Origin: Allokutzneria sp. NRRL B-24872
Lineage (GTDB): Bacteria; Actinomycetota; Actinomycetes; Mycobacteriales; Pseudonocardiaceae
Reading direction: 5' to 3'
DNA length: 44,864 nt
Assembly: GCF_002155965.1 (NCBI RefSeq)
Contig: NZ_MUMH01000080.1
Location: 589-45,452, forward strand
Positions 16,216 to 25,556 of this stretch are shown here, in pieces. Numbering within the stretch: the stretch's first letter is position 1; every line of letters begins with the position of its first letter. Position numbers and translations under genes: made by a program. The notes under the pieces were generated by a model. It was not told the DNA's origin, ran no database searches, and worked only from the letters and a program-made list of their open reading frames with translations.

Positions 16216-16231
16216 AGTGGTCTGGACCACA
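16216..16231. promoter_or_regulatory. DasR/GntR-type (dre-like) palindrome upstream of acs
   Basis: AGTGGTCTGGACCACA contains the perfect palindrome GTGGTC-tg-GACCAC. It differs little from the DasR-responsive element of streptomycetes, ACTGGTCTAGACCACT. It lies 91 bases before the acs start codon and about 34 bases upstream of the putative acs -10 box (TACGGT, 16265-16270). DasR is the GlcNAc 6-phosphate/GlcN 6-phosphate-sensing GntR repressor, and murQ in this window makes GlcNAc 6-phosphate. Binding is an inference. Confidence 0.5.
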
Positions 16232-16321
16232 TGGGCTCGGCTGTTTTCGTGAGCTGGATCGCACTACGGTCGAACGTGAACGTGAATGCGAAACGCCCAC
16301 TCCTCCTGGAGGTCCGCCCCC

Positions 16322-18289
16322 ATGACCCCACCGAGCGGCAACGCCCTGGACAACCTGCTCTCCGAGAGCCGCACGTTCCCGCCCAGCGCGGAGTTCGCCG
16401 AGCGGGCCAACGCCGGGACGGAGCTGGCTGAGCGGGCCGCCGCCGACCGGGAGGGCTTCTGGGCGGAGCAGGCCAGACGGCTGAGCTGGAGCTCGGAGTG
16501 GGACCAGGTGCTGGACTGGTCGGACGCGCCGTTCGCGAAGTGGTTCGTCGGCGGCACGCTCAACGTGGCCCACAACTGCGTCGACCGGCACGTGGAGGAC
16601 GGGCACGGGGACCAGGTCGCGATCCACTGGGAGGGCGAGCCCGGTGACTCCCGCACCATCACCTACGCCGACCTCAAGGACGAGGTGAGCAAGGCCGCCA
16701 ACGCGCTGGCCTCGCTCGGCCTGGTCGCAGGCGACCGCGTGGCGATCTACATGCCGATGGTGCCCGAGGCGATCTACTCGATGCTCGCGTGCGCGCGGCT
16801 CGGCCTGACCCACAGCGTGGTCTTCGCCGGGTTCTCCTCGGAGGCGCTGCGCTCGCGCATCGACGACGCCGAGGCCAAGCTGGTGATCACCACCGACGGG
16901 CAGTTCCGCCGGGGCAAGCCCGCGCCGCTGAAGACCGCGGTCGACGAGGCCGTCGCGCAGACGCCGAGCATCCAGAACGTGTTGGTGGTCAAGCGGACCG
17001 ACACCGACGTGGAGTGGACCGAGGGCCGCGACCTCTGGTGGCACGACCTGGTCGACGGGCAGTCCACCGAGCACGCGCCGGAGTCCTTCGACGCCGAGCA
17101 CCCGCTGTTCATCCTCTACACCTCGGGGACGACGGGGAAGCCGAAGGGCATCCTGCACACCTCGGGCGGCTACCTGACCCAGGCGGCCTACACCCACCAC
17201 TACGTCTTCGACCACAAGGCGGGCGAGGACGTCTACTGGTGCACCGCCGACATCGGCTGGGTCACCGGGCACTCCTACATCGTCTACGGGCCGCTGGCCA
17301 ACCGCGCGACCCAGGTCGTCTACGAGGGCACCCCGAACACGCCGAACGAGGCGCGCCACTGGGAGATCGTGCAGAAGTACAAGGTCTCCATCTACTACAC
17401 GGCGCCGACGCTGATCCGCACGTTCATGAAGTGGGGCGCGGACATCCCGGCCAAGCACGACCTGTCCTCGCTGCGGGTGCTCGGCAGCGTCGGCGAGCCG
17501 ATCAACCCCGAGGCGTGGATGTGGTACCGCGAGCACGTCGGCGGCAACCGCTGCCCCATCGTGGACACGTGGTGGCAGACCGAGACCGGCGCCATCATGA
17601 TCGCGCCGCTGCCCGGGGTCACCGAGTGCAAGCCGGGCTCGGCGATGGGCCCGCTGCCCGGCATCGGCGCGAAGGTCGTCGACGAGCTGGGCGAGGCCGT
17701 CGGCAAGGGCGGTGGCGGCTACCTCGTGCTCGACCAGCCGTGGCCGGCGATGCTGCGCGGCATCTGGGGCGACGAGCAGCGCTTCCGCGACACCTACTGG
17801 GCACGCTTCGAGGAGCAGGGCTTCTACTTCGCCGGTGACGGCGCGAAGTACGACAACGACGGCGCGGTCTGGCTGCTCGGCCGGGTGGACGACGTGATGA
17901 ACGTGTCCGGGCACCGCATCTCCACCACCGAGGTCGAGTCGGCGCTGGTCTCGCACGCCAAGGTCGCCGAGGCGGCCGTGGTCGGCGCGACCGATCCGAC
18001 CACCGGCCAGGGCATCGTGGCGTTCGTGATCCTGCGCGGCGGCGTCGAGCAGGGCGAGGGCATCGTGAAGGAGCTGCGCGACCACGTCGCCAAGGAGATC
18101 GGCCCGATCGCCAAGCCCAGGCAGATCATGGTCGTCCCCGAGCTGCCCAAGACCCGCTCCGGCAAGATCATGCGGCGACTGCTGCGCGATGTCGCGGAGA
18201 ACCGCCAGGTCGGTGACGTCACCACGCTGGCCGACTCGACCGTGATGGACCTGATCAGCTCCGGTTTGAACAAGAGCTCCGAGGACTAG
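16322..18289 (+). CDS. acs: Acetyl-CoA synthetase (AMP-forming)
   Basis: A 655-residue ANL-superfamily ligase that converts acetate, ATP and CoA to acetyl-CoA. The length is normal for Acs. Visible motifs: [15 protein letters not shown] (P-loop), [30 protein letters not shown] (A5), [13 protein letters not shown] (A7), [17 protein letters not shown] (A8 hinge) and [11 protein letters not shown] with the acetylation-controlled Lys615 (Lys609 in Salmonella). ATG at 16322 follows GGAGG (16308-16312), so an upstream in-frame ATG at 16286 was rejected. A possible -10 TACGGT (16265-16270) would leave a leader of about 45 bases, and a DasR-like palindrome precedes it. It is the counterpart of M. tuberculosis Rv3667. 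A terminator closes the gene. Confidence 0.97.
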   Translation: MTPPSGNALDNLLSESRTFPPSAEFAERANAGTELAERAAADREGFWAEQARRLSWSSEWDQVLDWSDAPFAKWFVGGTLNVAHNCVDRHVEDGHGDQVAIHWEGEPGDSRTITYADLKDEVSKAANALASLGLVAGDRVAIYMPMVPEAIYSMLACARLGLTHSVVFAGFSSEALRSRIDDAEAKLVITTDGQFRRGKPAPLKTAVDEAVAQTPSIQNVLVVKRTDTDVEWTEGRDLWWHDLVDGQSTEHAPESFDAEHPLFILYTSGTTGKPKGILHTSGGYLTQAAYTHHYVFDHKAGEDVYWCTADIGWVTGHSYIVYGPLANRATQVVYEGTPNTPNEARHWEIVQKYKVSIYYTAPTLIRTFMKWGADIPAKHDLSSLRVLGSVGEPINPEAWMWYREHVGGNRCPIVDTWWQTETGAIMIAPLPGVTECKPGSAMGPLPGIGAKVVDELGEAVGKGGGGYLVLDQPWPAMLRGIWGDEQRFRDTYWARFEEQGFYFAGDGAKYDNDGAVWLLGRVDDVMNVSGHRISTTEVESALVSHAKVAEAAVVGATDPTTGQGIVAFVILRGGVEQGEGIVKELRDHVAKEIGPIAKPRQIMVVPELPKTRSGKIMRRLLRDVAENRQVGDVTTLADSTVMDLISSGLNKSSED

Positions 18290-18313
18290 CACCGTGTAGT
18301 CCTTTGTGGACAG

Positions 18314-18345
18314 ACGGGGCCCTCCGGTGTTCTGGAGGGCCCCGT
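18314..18345 (+). terminator. Intrinsic terminator after acs
   Basis: ACGGGGCCCTCC (18314-18325) and GGAGGGCCCCGT (18334-18345) form a perfect 12-bp stem with an 8-base loop, followed by TTCCTT. It lies between convergent genes (acs and the P-loop protein). Confidence 0.85.
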
Positions 18346-18352
18346 TTCCTTG

Positions 18353-19003
18353 TCAGCGGCGGGGAAGGTGCGCGCGGAAGTGCTCCTGCACCTCGTCGGC
18401 GACACCGCCCGCGCCGAGCTCACCGTCCACTGTGATCACTCGAAATCCGCACAGTCGCGCGGATCGCGCCGCGTCCCCGGCGAGCAGGCGGTCCCGCGCA
18501 ACGCGGTTCTCCTGTGCCAGAACGGGATCGCTCACCTCGACGGCGAGGTGACCGATCGCGAGACTGCGCGCCCTGTCCAGCTCGCGCAGCTGGCGCTGGC
18601 GGAACTCCTCGGACGGCACCAGGAACACCGCCTGGTCCGGCGCGGTCACCCGGGTCGCGACCAGCTCCGGCCGCAGGCCCCACCCCTCGGCGATCAGCGG
18701 CCGCGTCGTGGACAGCGCGCGCAGGTCGTCCAGCACCATCTCGAAGCGCTCGGCGAAACCGCGCAGGCAGTCCGCCGCCATCCGCTGCGGTGACCGGTGC
18801 ACCCACTGCTCGTCGGGACTGTCGTTGACGGCCGCGTTCCGGTGCGGGTAGCGGATCGCGTTGGCCATCGCCCGGTCGAAGTGACCCCGGGCGTCGTGGA
18901 AGTCGTAGTGGTAGGCGGTCAGTCCGAAGCGTTCGGCGAGTATCCGGGAGACGGTGGTCTTTCCAGCCCACTGTCCCCCACCAATCCACAGCACGGTCCC
19001 CAT
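18353..19003 (-). CDS. P-loop kinase-like protein
   Basis: A 216-residue protein that starts almost directly with a Walker A motif, IGGGQWAGKTTVSRILAERFG (residues 7-27, GxxxxGKT), followed by DFHDARGHFDRAM and later LIAEGWGLRPELV and a basic SEEFRQRQLRELDRARS segment that could be a lid. The architecture is that of adenylate-kinase-like or zeta-toxin-like small-molecule kinases, but no specific family signature is visible. ATG at 19003 was chosen because the Walker A begins at residue 7; the longer frame to 19123 runs through an AT-rich non-coding stretch. A perfect palindrome lies 30 bases upstream. Substrate unknown. Confidence 0.75.
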   Translation of the reverse strand: MGTVLWIGGGQWAGKTTVSRILAERFGLTAYHYDFHDARGHFDRAMANAIRYPHRNAAVNDSPDEQWVHRSPQRMAADCLRGFAERFEMVLDDLRALSTTRPLIAEGWGLRPELVATRVTAPDQAVFLVPSEEFRQRQLRELDRARSLAIGHLAVEVSDPVLAQENRVARDRLLAGDAARSARLCGFRVITVDGELGAGGVADEVQEHFRAHLPRR

Positions 19004-19032
19004 GGCTCGAAAGTGTGCGAGAGAGAAAGCCC

Positions 19033-19051
19033 AAGAACAAGCCTTGTTCTT
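19033..19051. promoter_or_regulatory. Perfect 19-bp palindrome before the P-loop kinase gene
   Basis: AAGAACAAG-c-CTTGTTCTT, 9-bp arms around one base, lies 30 bases upstream of the ATG at 19003, between two genes of the same strand. It is markedly AT-richer than its surroundings. It may be an operator or, as a hairpin followed by TTTC on the plus strand, part of a terminator; on the minus strand no T-run follows, so the operator reading is preferred. Confidence 0.5.
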
Positions 19052-19067
19052 TTCGGAGCTGAATGGT

Positions 19068-19856
19068 TTATTTATTGTGTGGCCGCTTGAAGAACGAGCG
19101 CACATCTCCCCAAATCGCCCCAATACCCACTGCTAGCAGCAAGAACGCCAGCAGGACGTCGGACAGGGCGTGGTCCATGAACACGGCGAACTGACTGACC
19201 ACCAGCGTTGCAAGCACTCCGGCCGCCCCCACCAAGAGGGAATCCTTCAGGCAACCGTTTCCTTTTTTCGAATTCTGGTAGCCGCCGAGCGCTGACGTCG
19301 GTAGAATCACCAGAAGCGAGGTTCCCTTCGCCGGGGCCGCCGGGAGCGAGAATCCCAGTTGCATGATCGGTACCAGCACGGTTCCCCCACCGATCCCGGT
19401 CAGCCCCGACAGCAGCCCCACCGCGATCCCGACCGGCAGCAGCAGTGCCAGGGTCCCCGGCCCGTGGCTGACCGCACCGCCGACCTCGCCGGGTGCGAGC
19501 CACAGCCGCACGGCCGTGCCCACGGCGATCACCGCGTAGAGCCAGCGCAGAGCCGCGAGCGGAGCCCGGCTGAGCAGGGCCGAGCCGAGCCAGGCTCCGA
19601 TCAGCGAACCGATGCCGAGCGGGAGCGCCACCACGAGGTCCACCTGGCGGTGCAGCGCGTACCCGATCGCCCCGGCGACGGCGAGCGGGCCGACCGCGGT
19701 CAACGACGTCGCGACCGCCTCCCGCTGGTCACGACCGCACCAGGCGACCAGCGCGGGAACGATCACCACGCCCCCGCCGACGCCGAAGAGCCCGGACAGC
19801 GTGCCCGCCGCGGCTCCGATGGTGGCCAGTCGGCGGCGTTCGGAGCTGGGTGTCAC
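19068..19856 (-). CDS. Sulfite exporter TauE/SafE-family membrane protein
   Basis: A 262-residue protein with about eight hydrophobic segments. The internal repeat of the family is visible: GTLSGLFGVGGGVVIVPALV near the N-terminus and GLLSGLTGIGGGTVLVPIMQ in the middle, each followed by a polar loop (AVATSLTAVGPLAV; APAKGTSLLVILPTS). Members export sulfite, sulfoacetate or other organic anions; the substrate here is unknown. GTG at 19856 has no ribosome binding site, but TAGGGT (19868-19863 on the minus strand) ends six bases before it, so the message is probably leaderless. The last codons and the following spacer are unusually AT-rich for this genome. It is divergent from nhaA. Confidence 0.9.
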   Translation of the reverse strand: MTPSSERRRLATIGAAAGTLSGLFGVGGGVVIVPALVAWCGRDQREAVATSLTAVGPLAVAGAIGYALHRQVDLVVALPLGIGSLIGAWLGSALLSRAPLAALRWLYAVIAVGTAVRLWLAPGEVGGAVSHGPGTLALLLPVGIAVGLLSGLTGIGGGTVLVPIMQLGFSLPAAPAKGTSLLVILPTSALGGYQNSKKGNGCLKDSLLVGAAGVLATLVVSQFAVFMDHALSDVLLAFLLLAVGIGAIWGDVRSFFKRPHNK

Positions 19857-19959
19857 AGTTCGACCCTAGGTGTCCGGCGCGCCGTTAAGATTGCGCACAG
19901 GTGTGCCGGGAAGTCTGGTCGGCGAGCGATGCGCCGTCCCCAGACCGAGGAGCACGATC

Positions 19960-21150
<1,191 letters not shown>

Positions 21151-21207
21151 CATGCCGGGGCGAGGAGCCGACACGCCGGTGTCCGTGGCGCATGGCACGA
21201 TGACCGC

Positions 21208-21693
21208 GTGACCAGCGCCCAGCACAAAGGCAACGGCAGCGGAGCCGAGCTGCCGCCCGTCGCGTCCATCCCGCTGACCGACGACAGCGCCAGCACCGCG
21301 GCCGAGCAGTCCATCGGCGGGCTCGTCCGCGAGGCGACCACGCACCTCTCCACCCTGATCAGGGCCGAGCTGGAACTCGCCAAGCTCGAGCTCAAGGGTG
21401 AGGTGCGCAAGGGCCTCAAGGGCAGCGTGTACTTCGTCCTCGCGCTCGCCGTGCTGGGTTTCAGCATGTTCTTCCTGTTCTTCTTCCTCGGCGAGCTGCT
21501 GTCGGTGTGGCTGTACCGCTGGGCGGCCTTCGGCATCGTGTTCCTGCTGATGCTGGGCGCGGCCGGGCTGTTCGGCTTCCTGGGCTACCGCAAGGTGCGC
21601 AAGATCCGCGCGCCGGAGCGGACCATCCGCACGATGCGCGAGAACGCCTCGATCGGCAGGCGCTCCCACGAGGACGAGCCCGCTCAGTACTGA
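21208..21693 (+). CDS. Phage-holin-like small membrane protein (Rv3669-type)
   Basis: A 161-residue protein of the actinobacterial 'phage holin family' (Phage_holin_3_6, DUF1469). A polar N-terminus is followed by an amphipathic segment (IGGLVREATTHLSTLIRAELELAKLELKGEV), two membrane helices (YFVLALAVLGFSMFFLFFFLG; FGIVFLLMLGAAGLFGFLGY) and a basic C-terminus. Despite the name these proteins are chromosomal and not linked to phage; function unknown. It lies between acs and marP as Rv3669 does in M. tuberculosis. The GTG at 21208 has no ribosome binding site, and a weak -10 (CACGAT, 21196-21201) stands six bases before it. Confidence 0.82.
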   Translation: MTSAQHKGNGSGAELPPVASIPLTDDSASTAAEQSIGGLVREATTHLSTLIRAELELAKLELKGEVRKGLKGSVYFVLALAVLGFSMFFLFFFLGELLSVWLYRWAAFGIVFLLMLGAAGLFGFLGYRKVRKIRAPERTIRTMRENASIGRRSHEDEPAQY

Positions 21694-21700
21694 GCCCGAC

Positions 21701-21741
21701 CGTCCAGGTGACCACGAACCCTCCGTCCAAGTGACCACGAA
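21701..21741 (+). repeat. Two 18-bp direct repeats upstream of the AAA/DUF4143 gene
   Basis: CGTCCAGGTGACCACGAA (21701-21718) and CGTCCAAGTGACCACGAA (21724-21741) differ at one base and are spaced 23 bp start to start; a third, partial copy (CCAGATGACC) follows at 21751. The core TGACCACGAA also occurs at 12370. They may be binding sites for a regulator of the downstream gene or remnants of a small repeat. Confidence 0.5.
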
Positions 21742-21790
21742 GTCAGCGGCCAGATGACCGTTGATCTTGAATTTGGGGCACAATCGCCTG

Positions 21791-23044
21791 GTGAGCACGT
21801 TGCCGAGCCTTGTGCCCCGTCACGCCGAATCCCTGGTGACCGAAGCGCTGCTGGACACCAGGGTGGTGCTCGTCAACGGAGCGCGCCAGGTCGGCAAGAG
21901 CACGCTGACCAGGCTTGCCGCCGGGCAGCGGCCCACGAGCGTGGTGCGGCTGCTGGACGACCCCGCGACCTCGCGCGCCGCGAAGGACGACCCCACCGGG
22001 TTCGTCGAGCACGACGCGCTCATGGTCATCGATGAGATCCAGCTCGCGCCGGAACTGCTCCAGCCGATCAAGGTCGTCGTCGACCTCGACCCGACACCGG
22101 GCCGCTACCTGCTGACCGGGTCCTCGCGCATCCTGGCGCTGCGCACCCTGCCGGACGCTTTGCCGGGCCGGATGGAGATCATCGAACTCTGGCCCTTCTC
22201 CCAGGGCGAGCTGTCCGGCCAGCCGGACCGGTTCGTGGACGCGGCTTTCCGGCACGGTCACCAGTTGGAGCGCTCGTCGGACCTGCGCCGACGCGACTAC
22301 CTCGATCGCCTCGTCGCCGGGGGCTACCCCGAAGCCACCCGCAGGGCCCCCAGGCGCCGAGCCGCCTTCTTCGACGCGTACCTGTCGACACTGATCGAAC
22401 GGGACGTCCTGGAGCTGGCGAGCATCGAGCGCCTCGGTGAACTGCTCAAGCTCCTCGCGCTCCTGGCAGGTCGTGCCGGGAGCCTTCTGGTGCCCGGCAC
22501 GCTCGCCAACCAGTCCGGAATCCCCAGAACGACGCTCGTGCGCTACCTGGAGCTGTTGTCCTCGGTGTTCCTGATCAAGAGCATTCCCGCGTGGTCCTCA
22601 GGGCAGACGCACCGCGCGGTGGGCACACCCAAGCTGGCGTTCGTGGACACCGGCGTCGCCTGCCACCTCATCGGCCAGGACGCCGCGCGGCTCGGTGAGC
22701 CCGGGGGCGCGGTCGGGCCGATGATGGAGAACTTCGTCGTCATGGAGCTCGCTCGGCAGCTGACCTGGTCGGAGGAGCGCGGCAGGCTCTACCACTACCG
22801 GACCAAGGACAAGGTCGAGGTCGACGCGGTCATCGAGACCCCGGACGGCAGGGTCATCGGCGTCGAGGTGAAGTCCGGCGCCACCGTGCGCACAGAGGAC
22901 CTCACCGGGCTGCGCAACCTCGCGAATCAGCTCGGCGACCGGTTCGTCGCCGGATACGTGCTCTACACGGGCCAGCAGACCCTGTCGTTCGGCGAGAAGA
23001 TCCGCGCGATGCCGCTGGACGCGCTGTGGTGCCTCGCGCCCTGA
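21791..23044 (+). CDS. AAA ATPase with DUF4143 domain
   Basis: A 417-residue protein of the AAA_14/DUF4143 type. Walker A is NGARQVGKST (about residues 29-38), Walker B is ALMVIDEIQLAPELL, then the sensor region YLLTGSSRILALRTLPDALPGRMEIIELWPFSQGEL. The second half is DUF4143: PRTTLVRYLELLSSVFLIKSIPAWS, KLAFVDTGVACHLIG and the PD-(D/E)XK-like VEVDAVIETPDGRVIGVEVKSG, in which D-x(n)-E-V-K is intact. Such proteins are scattered, highly mobile between genomes, and of unknown role. It has no equivalent at this place in M. tuberculosis and has 18-bp direct repeats upstream, so it looks like an accessory insertion. GTG at 21791 is six bases after CACAAT, a possible -10. Confidence 0.88.
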   Translation: MSTLPSLVPRHAESLVTEALLDTRVVLVNGARQVGKSTLTRLAAGQRPTSVVRLLDDPATSRAAKDDPTGFVEHDALMVIDEIQLAPELLQPIKVVVDLDPTPGRYLLTGSSRILALRTLPDALPGRMEIIELWPFSQGELSGQPDRFVDAAFRHGHQLERSSDLRRRDYLDRLVAGGYPEATRRAPRRRAAFFDAYLSTLIERDVLELASIERLGELLKLLALLAGRAGSLLVPGTLANQSGIPRTTLVRYLELLSSVFLIKSIPAWSSGQTHRAVGTPKLAFVDTGVACHLIGQDAARLGEPGGAVGPMMENFVVMELARQLTWSEERGRLYHYRTKDKVEVDAVIETPDGRVIGVEVKSGATVRTEDLTGLRNLANQLGDRFVAGYVLYTGQQTLSFGEKIRAMPLDALWCLAP

Positions 23045-23050
23045 TCGACC

Positions 23051-24235
23051 TCAGGTCGTGCAGGTTCCGGTCGAGACGCGGCTGAACAGCCTCGGGGCCG
23101 AGGCCAGCTCGTCGGCGACCTCCTTGGCGGTCAGCACGAAACCGGTCTCGTGGTCGTCGACGGCGGCGCCGAAGACCACGCCGAGGACGCGTCCGCTGGG
23201 ATCGATGAGCGGGCCGCCGGAGTTCCCGCTGCGGACCTTCGCCCGGATCGTGTAAACGTCGCGGACCACGGTCTTGGCCTCGTAGATGTCGGGGCCGCGC
23301 AGGTTGATGCGGTCGCGGACCCTGGCGGCGGACGGGGTGTACGGGCCGTCGAGCGGGTAGCCGACGACGACGCCGTCCTCGCCGGGCTTGGCGTCGGCGG
23401 CGGCCCACGGCAGCACGGGAGCCTTGAGGTCGGGCACGTTCAGGATCGCGATGTCGGTCTGCGGGTCGTAGAGCACGACGGTGGCGTCGAAGTCACCGCG
23501 ACCGACCTCGATGGTGACCTTGTCGGTACCCGCGACCACGTGCGCGTTGGTCATCACGCGCTGCGGGGCGATGACGAAACCCGTGCCCTCCAACGCCCGC
23601 GAGCACGAAGAGGCCCGGCCGCGCACCTTGAGCACGCTGGCGCGCACGCGCTGGACGACGGGATCGGTCTGCAGCGCGAGGTCCGGCGGCCCGACCTCGG
23701 CGCGCGGGGTGGAGGAGAACGGGTCGAGCGCGGCGGGGAAGCCGGAGGAGTCGAGCAGCTGGCGCAGTGAACCGGGCAGGCTCTGCGCGGCGGGCGGCAT
23801 GACGTCGTCGACGACGCCGAGCACGGTGGAGCGCTTGACGGCGGAGGACAGCGCGGGCAGACCGGCTGCGGAGGTCAGGGGCACCGCGAGCAGCCACGCG
23901 ACGACGAACACCACCGCGCTCATGGTGACCGCGCCGAGGGTGTTGTCCACGACGGTGAGCTTGGTGGCGTTGAGCTTTTCCTTGATCGGCCTGCCGACCC
24001 AGACGCCGAGCATCTCGCCGAGGGCGATCATCAGCACCACCAGCGCGACGCCGATGGCCACGCGGGTGCTCACATCGGCGAAGTTGGCCACCAGCAGCGG
24101 CGCCAGCCACAGACCGAGCATCGCGCCGGCGAGCACGCCCGCGACCGAGCACAGCGACACCACCATGCCCTGCCGGGCGCCGGAAACGGCGGCGAGCACG
24201 GCGAGCAGGACAATCAGCAGGTCGACCCAGTTCAC
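23051..24235 (-). CDS. marP: MarP-like membrane serine protease
   Basis: A 394-residue protein: four membrane helices of a CvpA-type domain (about residues 5-130) followed by a trypsin-like extracytoplasmic protease domain. The triad is His232 (MTNAHVV), Asp261 (DPQTDIAIL) and Ser339 (SGNSGGPL), spaced almost exactly as His235/Asp264/Ser343 of M. tuberculosis MarP (Rv3671c). Cysteines in SSCSRAL and near the C-terminus (STGTCTT) could form a disulfide. MarP is needed for acid resistance in mycobacteria and activates the peptidoglycan hydrolase RipA. GTG at 24235 overlaps the NUDIX stop (GTGA) and follows GGAGCAGAC. Last gene of the nth-tlpA-nudix-marP operon; convergent with the AAA gene six bases away. 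Confidence 0.95.
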   Translation of the reverse strand: MNWVDLLIVLLAVLAAVSGARQGMVVSLCSVAGVLAGAMLGLWLAPLLVANFADVSTRVAIGVALVVLMIALGEMLGVWVGRPIKEKLNATKLTVVDNTLGAVTMSAVVFVVAWLLAVPLTSAAGLPALSSAVKRSTVLGVVDDVMPPAAQSLPGSLRQLLDSSGFPAALDPFSSTPRAEVGPPDLALQTDPVVQRVRASVLKVRGRASSCSRALEGTGFVIAPQRVMTNAHVVAGTDKVTIEVGRGDFDATVVLYDPQTDIAILNVPDLKAPVLPWAAADAKPGEDGVVVGYPLDGPYTPSAARVRDRINLRGPDIYEAKTVVRDVYTIRAKVRSGNSGGPLIDPSGRVLGVVFGAAVDDHETGFVLTAKEVADELASAPRLFSRVSTGTCTT

Positions 24236-24936
24236 GTCTGCTCCTTCGCGCTCGCGGGCAGCTCGGGCTCCGAGACCGCCAGCCAGGCCTCGTCGAGGTC
24301 GCGGACGTCCTTGCGGTTCCACGGCCGTTCCCAGCCGCCGAGTTCGAGGACGCCCGACAGCAGCAGGGCGGTGAAGCCCCACACCAGCATCCCCGGAACC
24401 AGGAAACCGGGTCCTCGGTAGCCCCGGTAGGCGACCGTGCAGCGGTTGGCGGGGTCGGCGAGGTGGGCCAGCGGGACCCGCGCGACGGCAGCGGTCTCGT
24501 TGGCGTCGACCGCGATGACGGGGCTCGGTTCCACCCAGTGCGCGAGCACCGGGCTGACCAGGAAACCGGTCGGCGTCAGGTACAGCTCGGGCAGCAGCGC
24601 CACCGGGCGCACGCCCCTCGGCAGCACGCCGGTCTCCTCGGTCGCCTCGCGGAGCGCGGCCGCGACCGGACCGTCGTCCTCGGGGTCGATCGTGCCGCCG
24701 GGGAACGCGACCTGGCCCGCGTGCGAGTTCAGCGTGTCGGCGCGGCGCAGCAGCAGCACGTCGGGCCCGTCCTCGCCCTCGCCGAGCAGGATCAGCACGG
24801 CGGCGGGCCGCCCCGATCCGTCGGCGGGCGGCTTCACCCGCTGGAAGCGCTTCTTCTCCATGGTGGCCACGGAGTGCAGCAGTGGCCGCATCCACTCCGG
24901 CACGTCGTTCTCGCCGACCAGCGGTCCCGGGTTCAC
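24232..24936 (-). CDS. NUDIX hydrolase (CoA pyrophosphatase-like, Rv3672c-type)
   Basis: A 234-residue NUDIX protein. The Nudix box is complete: GGTIDPEDDGPVAAALREATEETGVL (glycine 5' part, REATEE catalytic core). The preceding segment LNSHAGQVAFPGG matches the CoA-pyrophosphatase (NudL) subgroup signature LxxHxGQvxFPGG, so hydrolysis of CoA or related nucleotide-pyrophosphates is likely. GTG at 24936 overlaps the tlpA stop (GTGA). Second to last gene of the operon with nth, tlpA and marP, as in M. tuberculosis. Confidence 0.92.
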   Translation of the reverse strand: MNPGPLVGENDVPEWMRPLLHSVATMEKKRFQRVKPPADGSGRPAAVLILLGEGEDGPDVLLLRRADTLNSHAGQVAFPGGTIDPEDDGPVAAALREATEETGVLPRGVRPVALLPELYLTPTGFLVSPVLAHWVEPSPVIAVDANETAAVARVPLAHLADPANRCTVAYRGYRGPGFLVPGMLVWGFTALLLSGVLELGGWERPWNRKDVRDLDEAWLAVSEPELPASAKEQT

Positions 24937-25556
24937 CCGAGCCGCCTCAGGTACTCGTCGACCGTCGCGCGGACCTGCTCGGCGGACTTGAAGACCACCG
25001 GCGGGTTCACGCGCTCCACGCGCCCAGAAGGGCTCACCATGTAGGACATCGGCATCACGGGCGGTTTCAGGGCTCCAGAGGCGCGCTCGTCCACGTCGAC
25101 AACGGAGGGAATGCGCGCGTTGAGACCCGCCAGCATCTCCAGGCCGTCCGCCTCGCCGCTCTTGATCTGCACGCCGAGCACTCCGGCAGCGCCGGGCGAG
25201 GAGGCGTAGGCGGCCAGCGCGGGCAACTCCTCGCGGCACGGCCCGCACCACGTGGCCCAGATGTTGATCAGAGTCGCCTTCCCGGCGAGCGCGGTGCTGA
25301 GGTCGATGCGCGAGCCGTCCGCCATGCAGGTCAGCGACAGCCCGGCCAGCCCGCTCACCGGCGCGGACCCCTCCTTTGCGACGGGGCACGCGGGCAGCGC
25401 TGCTTTGGAGCGCGCGGCGACCAGGTCGACGGAGGGCGGCCCGGAGGTGGCCGAGGACCGCGCGTCCTCACCGCGCGGCCAGATCGCCACGATCCCGGCG
25501 ACGCCGAGCACCACGACCACGAGCAACCAGCGCAGAGCCTGTCCGCGATCGGTCAT
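24933..25556 (-). CDS. TlpA-like membrane-anchored thioredoxin (Rv3673c-type)
   Basis: A 207-residue protein with an N-terminal membrane anchor ([19 protein letters not shown]) and an extracytoplasmic thioredoxin-fold domain. The active site is [15 protein letters not shown] with Cys104 and Cys107; a second pair, Cys57 and Cys77, is available for a structural disulfide. The conserved cis-proline region is [17 protein letters not shown]. It would reduce or form disulfides in exported proteins; MarP, its operon neighbour, has an outside cysteine pair and could be a client. ATG at 25556 overlaps the nth stop (ATGA). Confidence 0.92.
   Translation of the reverse strand: MTDRGQALRWLLVVVVLGVAGIVAIWPRGEDARSSATSGPPSVDLVAARSKAALPACPVAKEGSAPVSGLAGLSLTCMADGSRIDLSTALAGKATLINIWATWCGPCREELPALAAYASSPGAAGVLGVQIKSGEADGLEMLAGLNARIPSVVDVDERASGALKPPVMPMSYMVSPSGRVERVNPPVVFKSAEQVRATVDEYLRRLG

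Noticed and set aside
16199-18292. 697-codon minus-strand frame opposite acs
   Set aside because: It mirrors acs codon by codon and has no recognisable motif.
21208-21693. Prophage remnant because of the holin-like gene
   Set aside because: The family is chromosomal in actinobacteria, the gene is syntenic with Rv3669 and no other phage gene is near.
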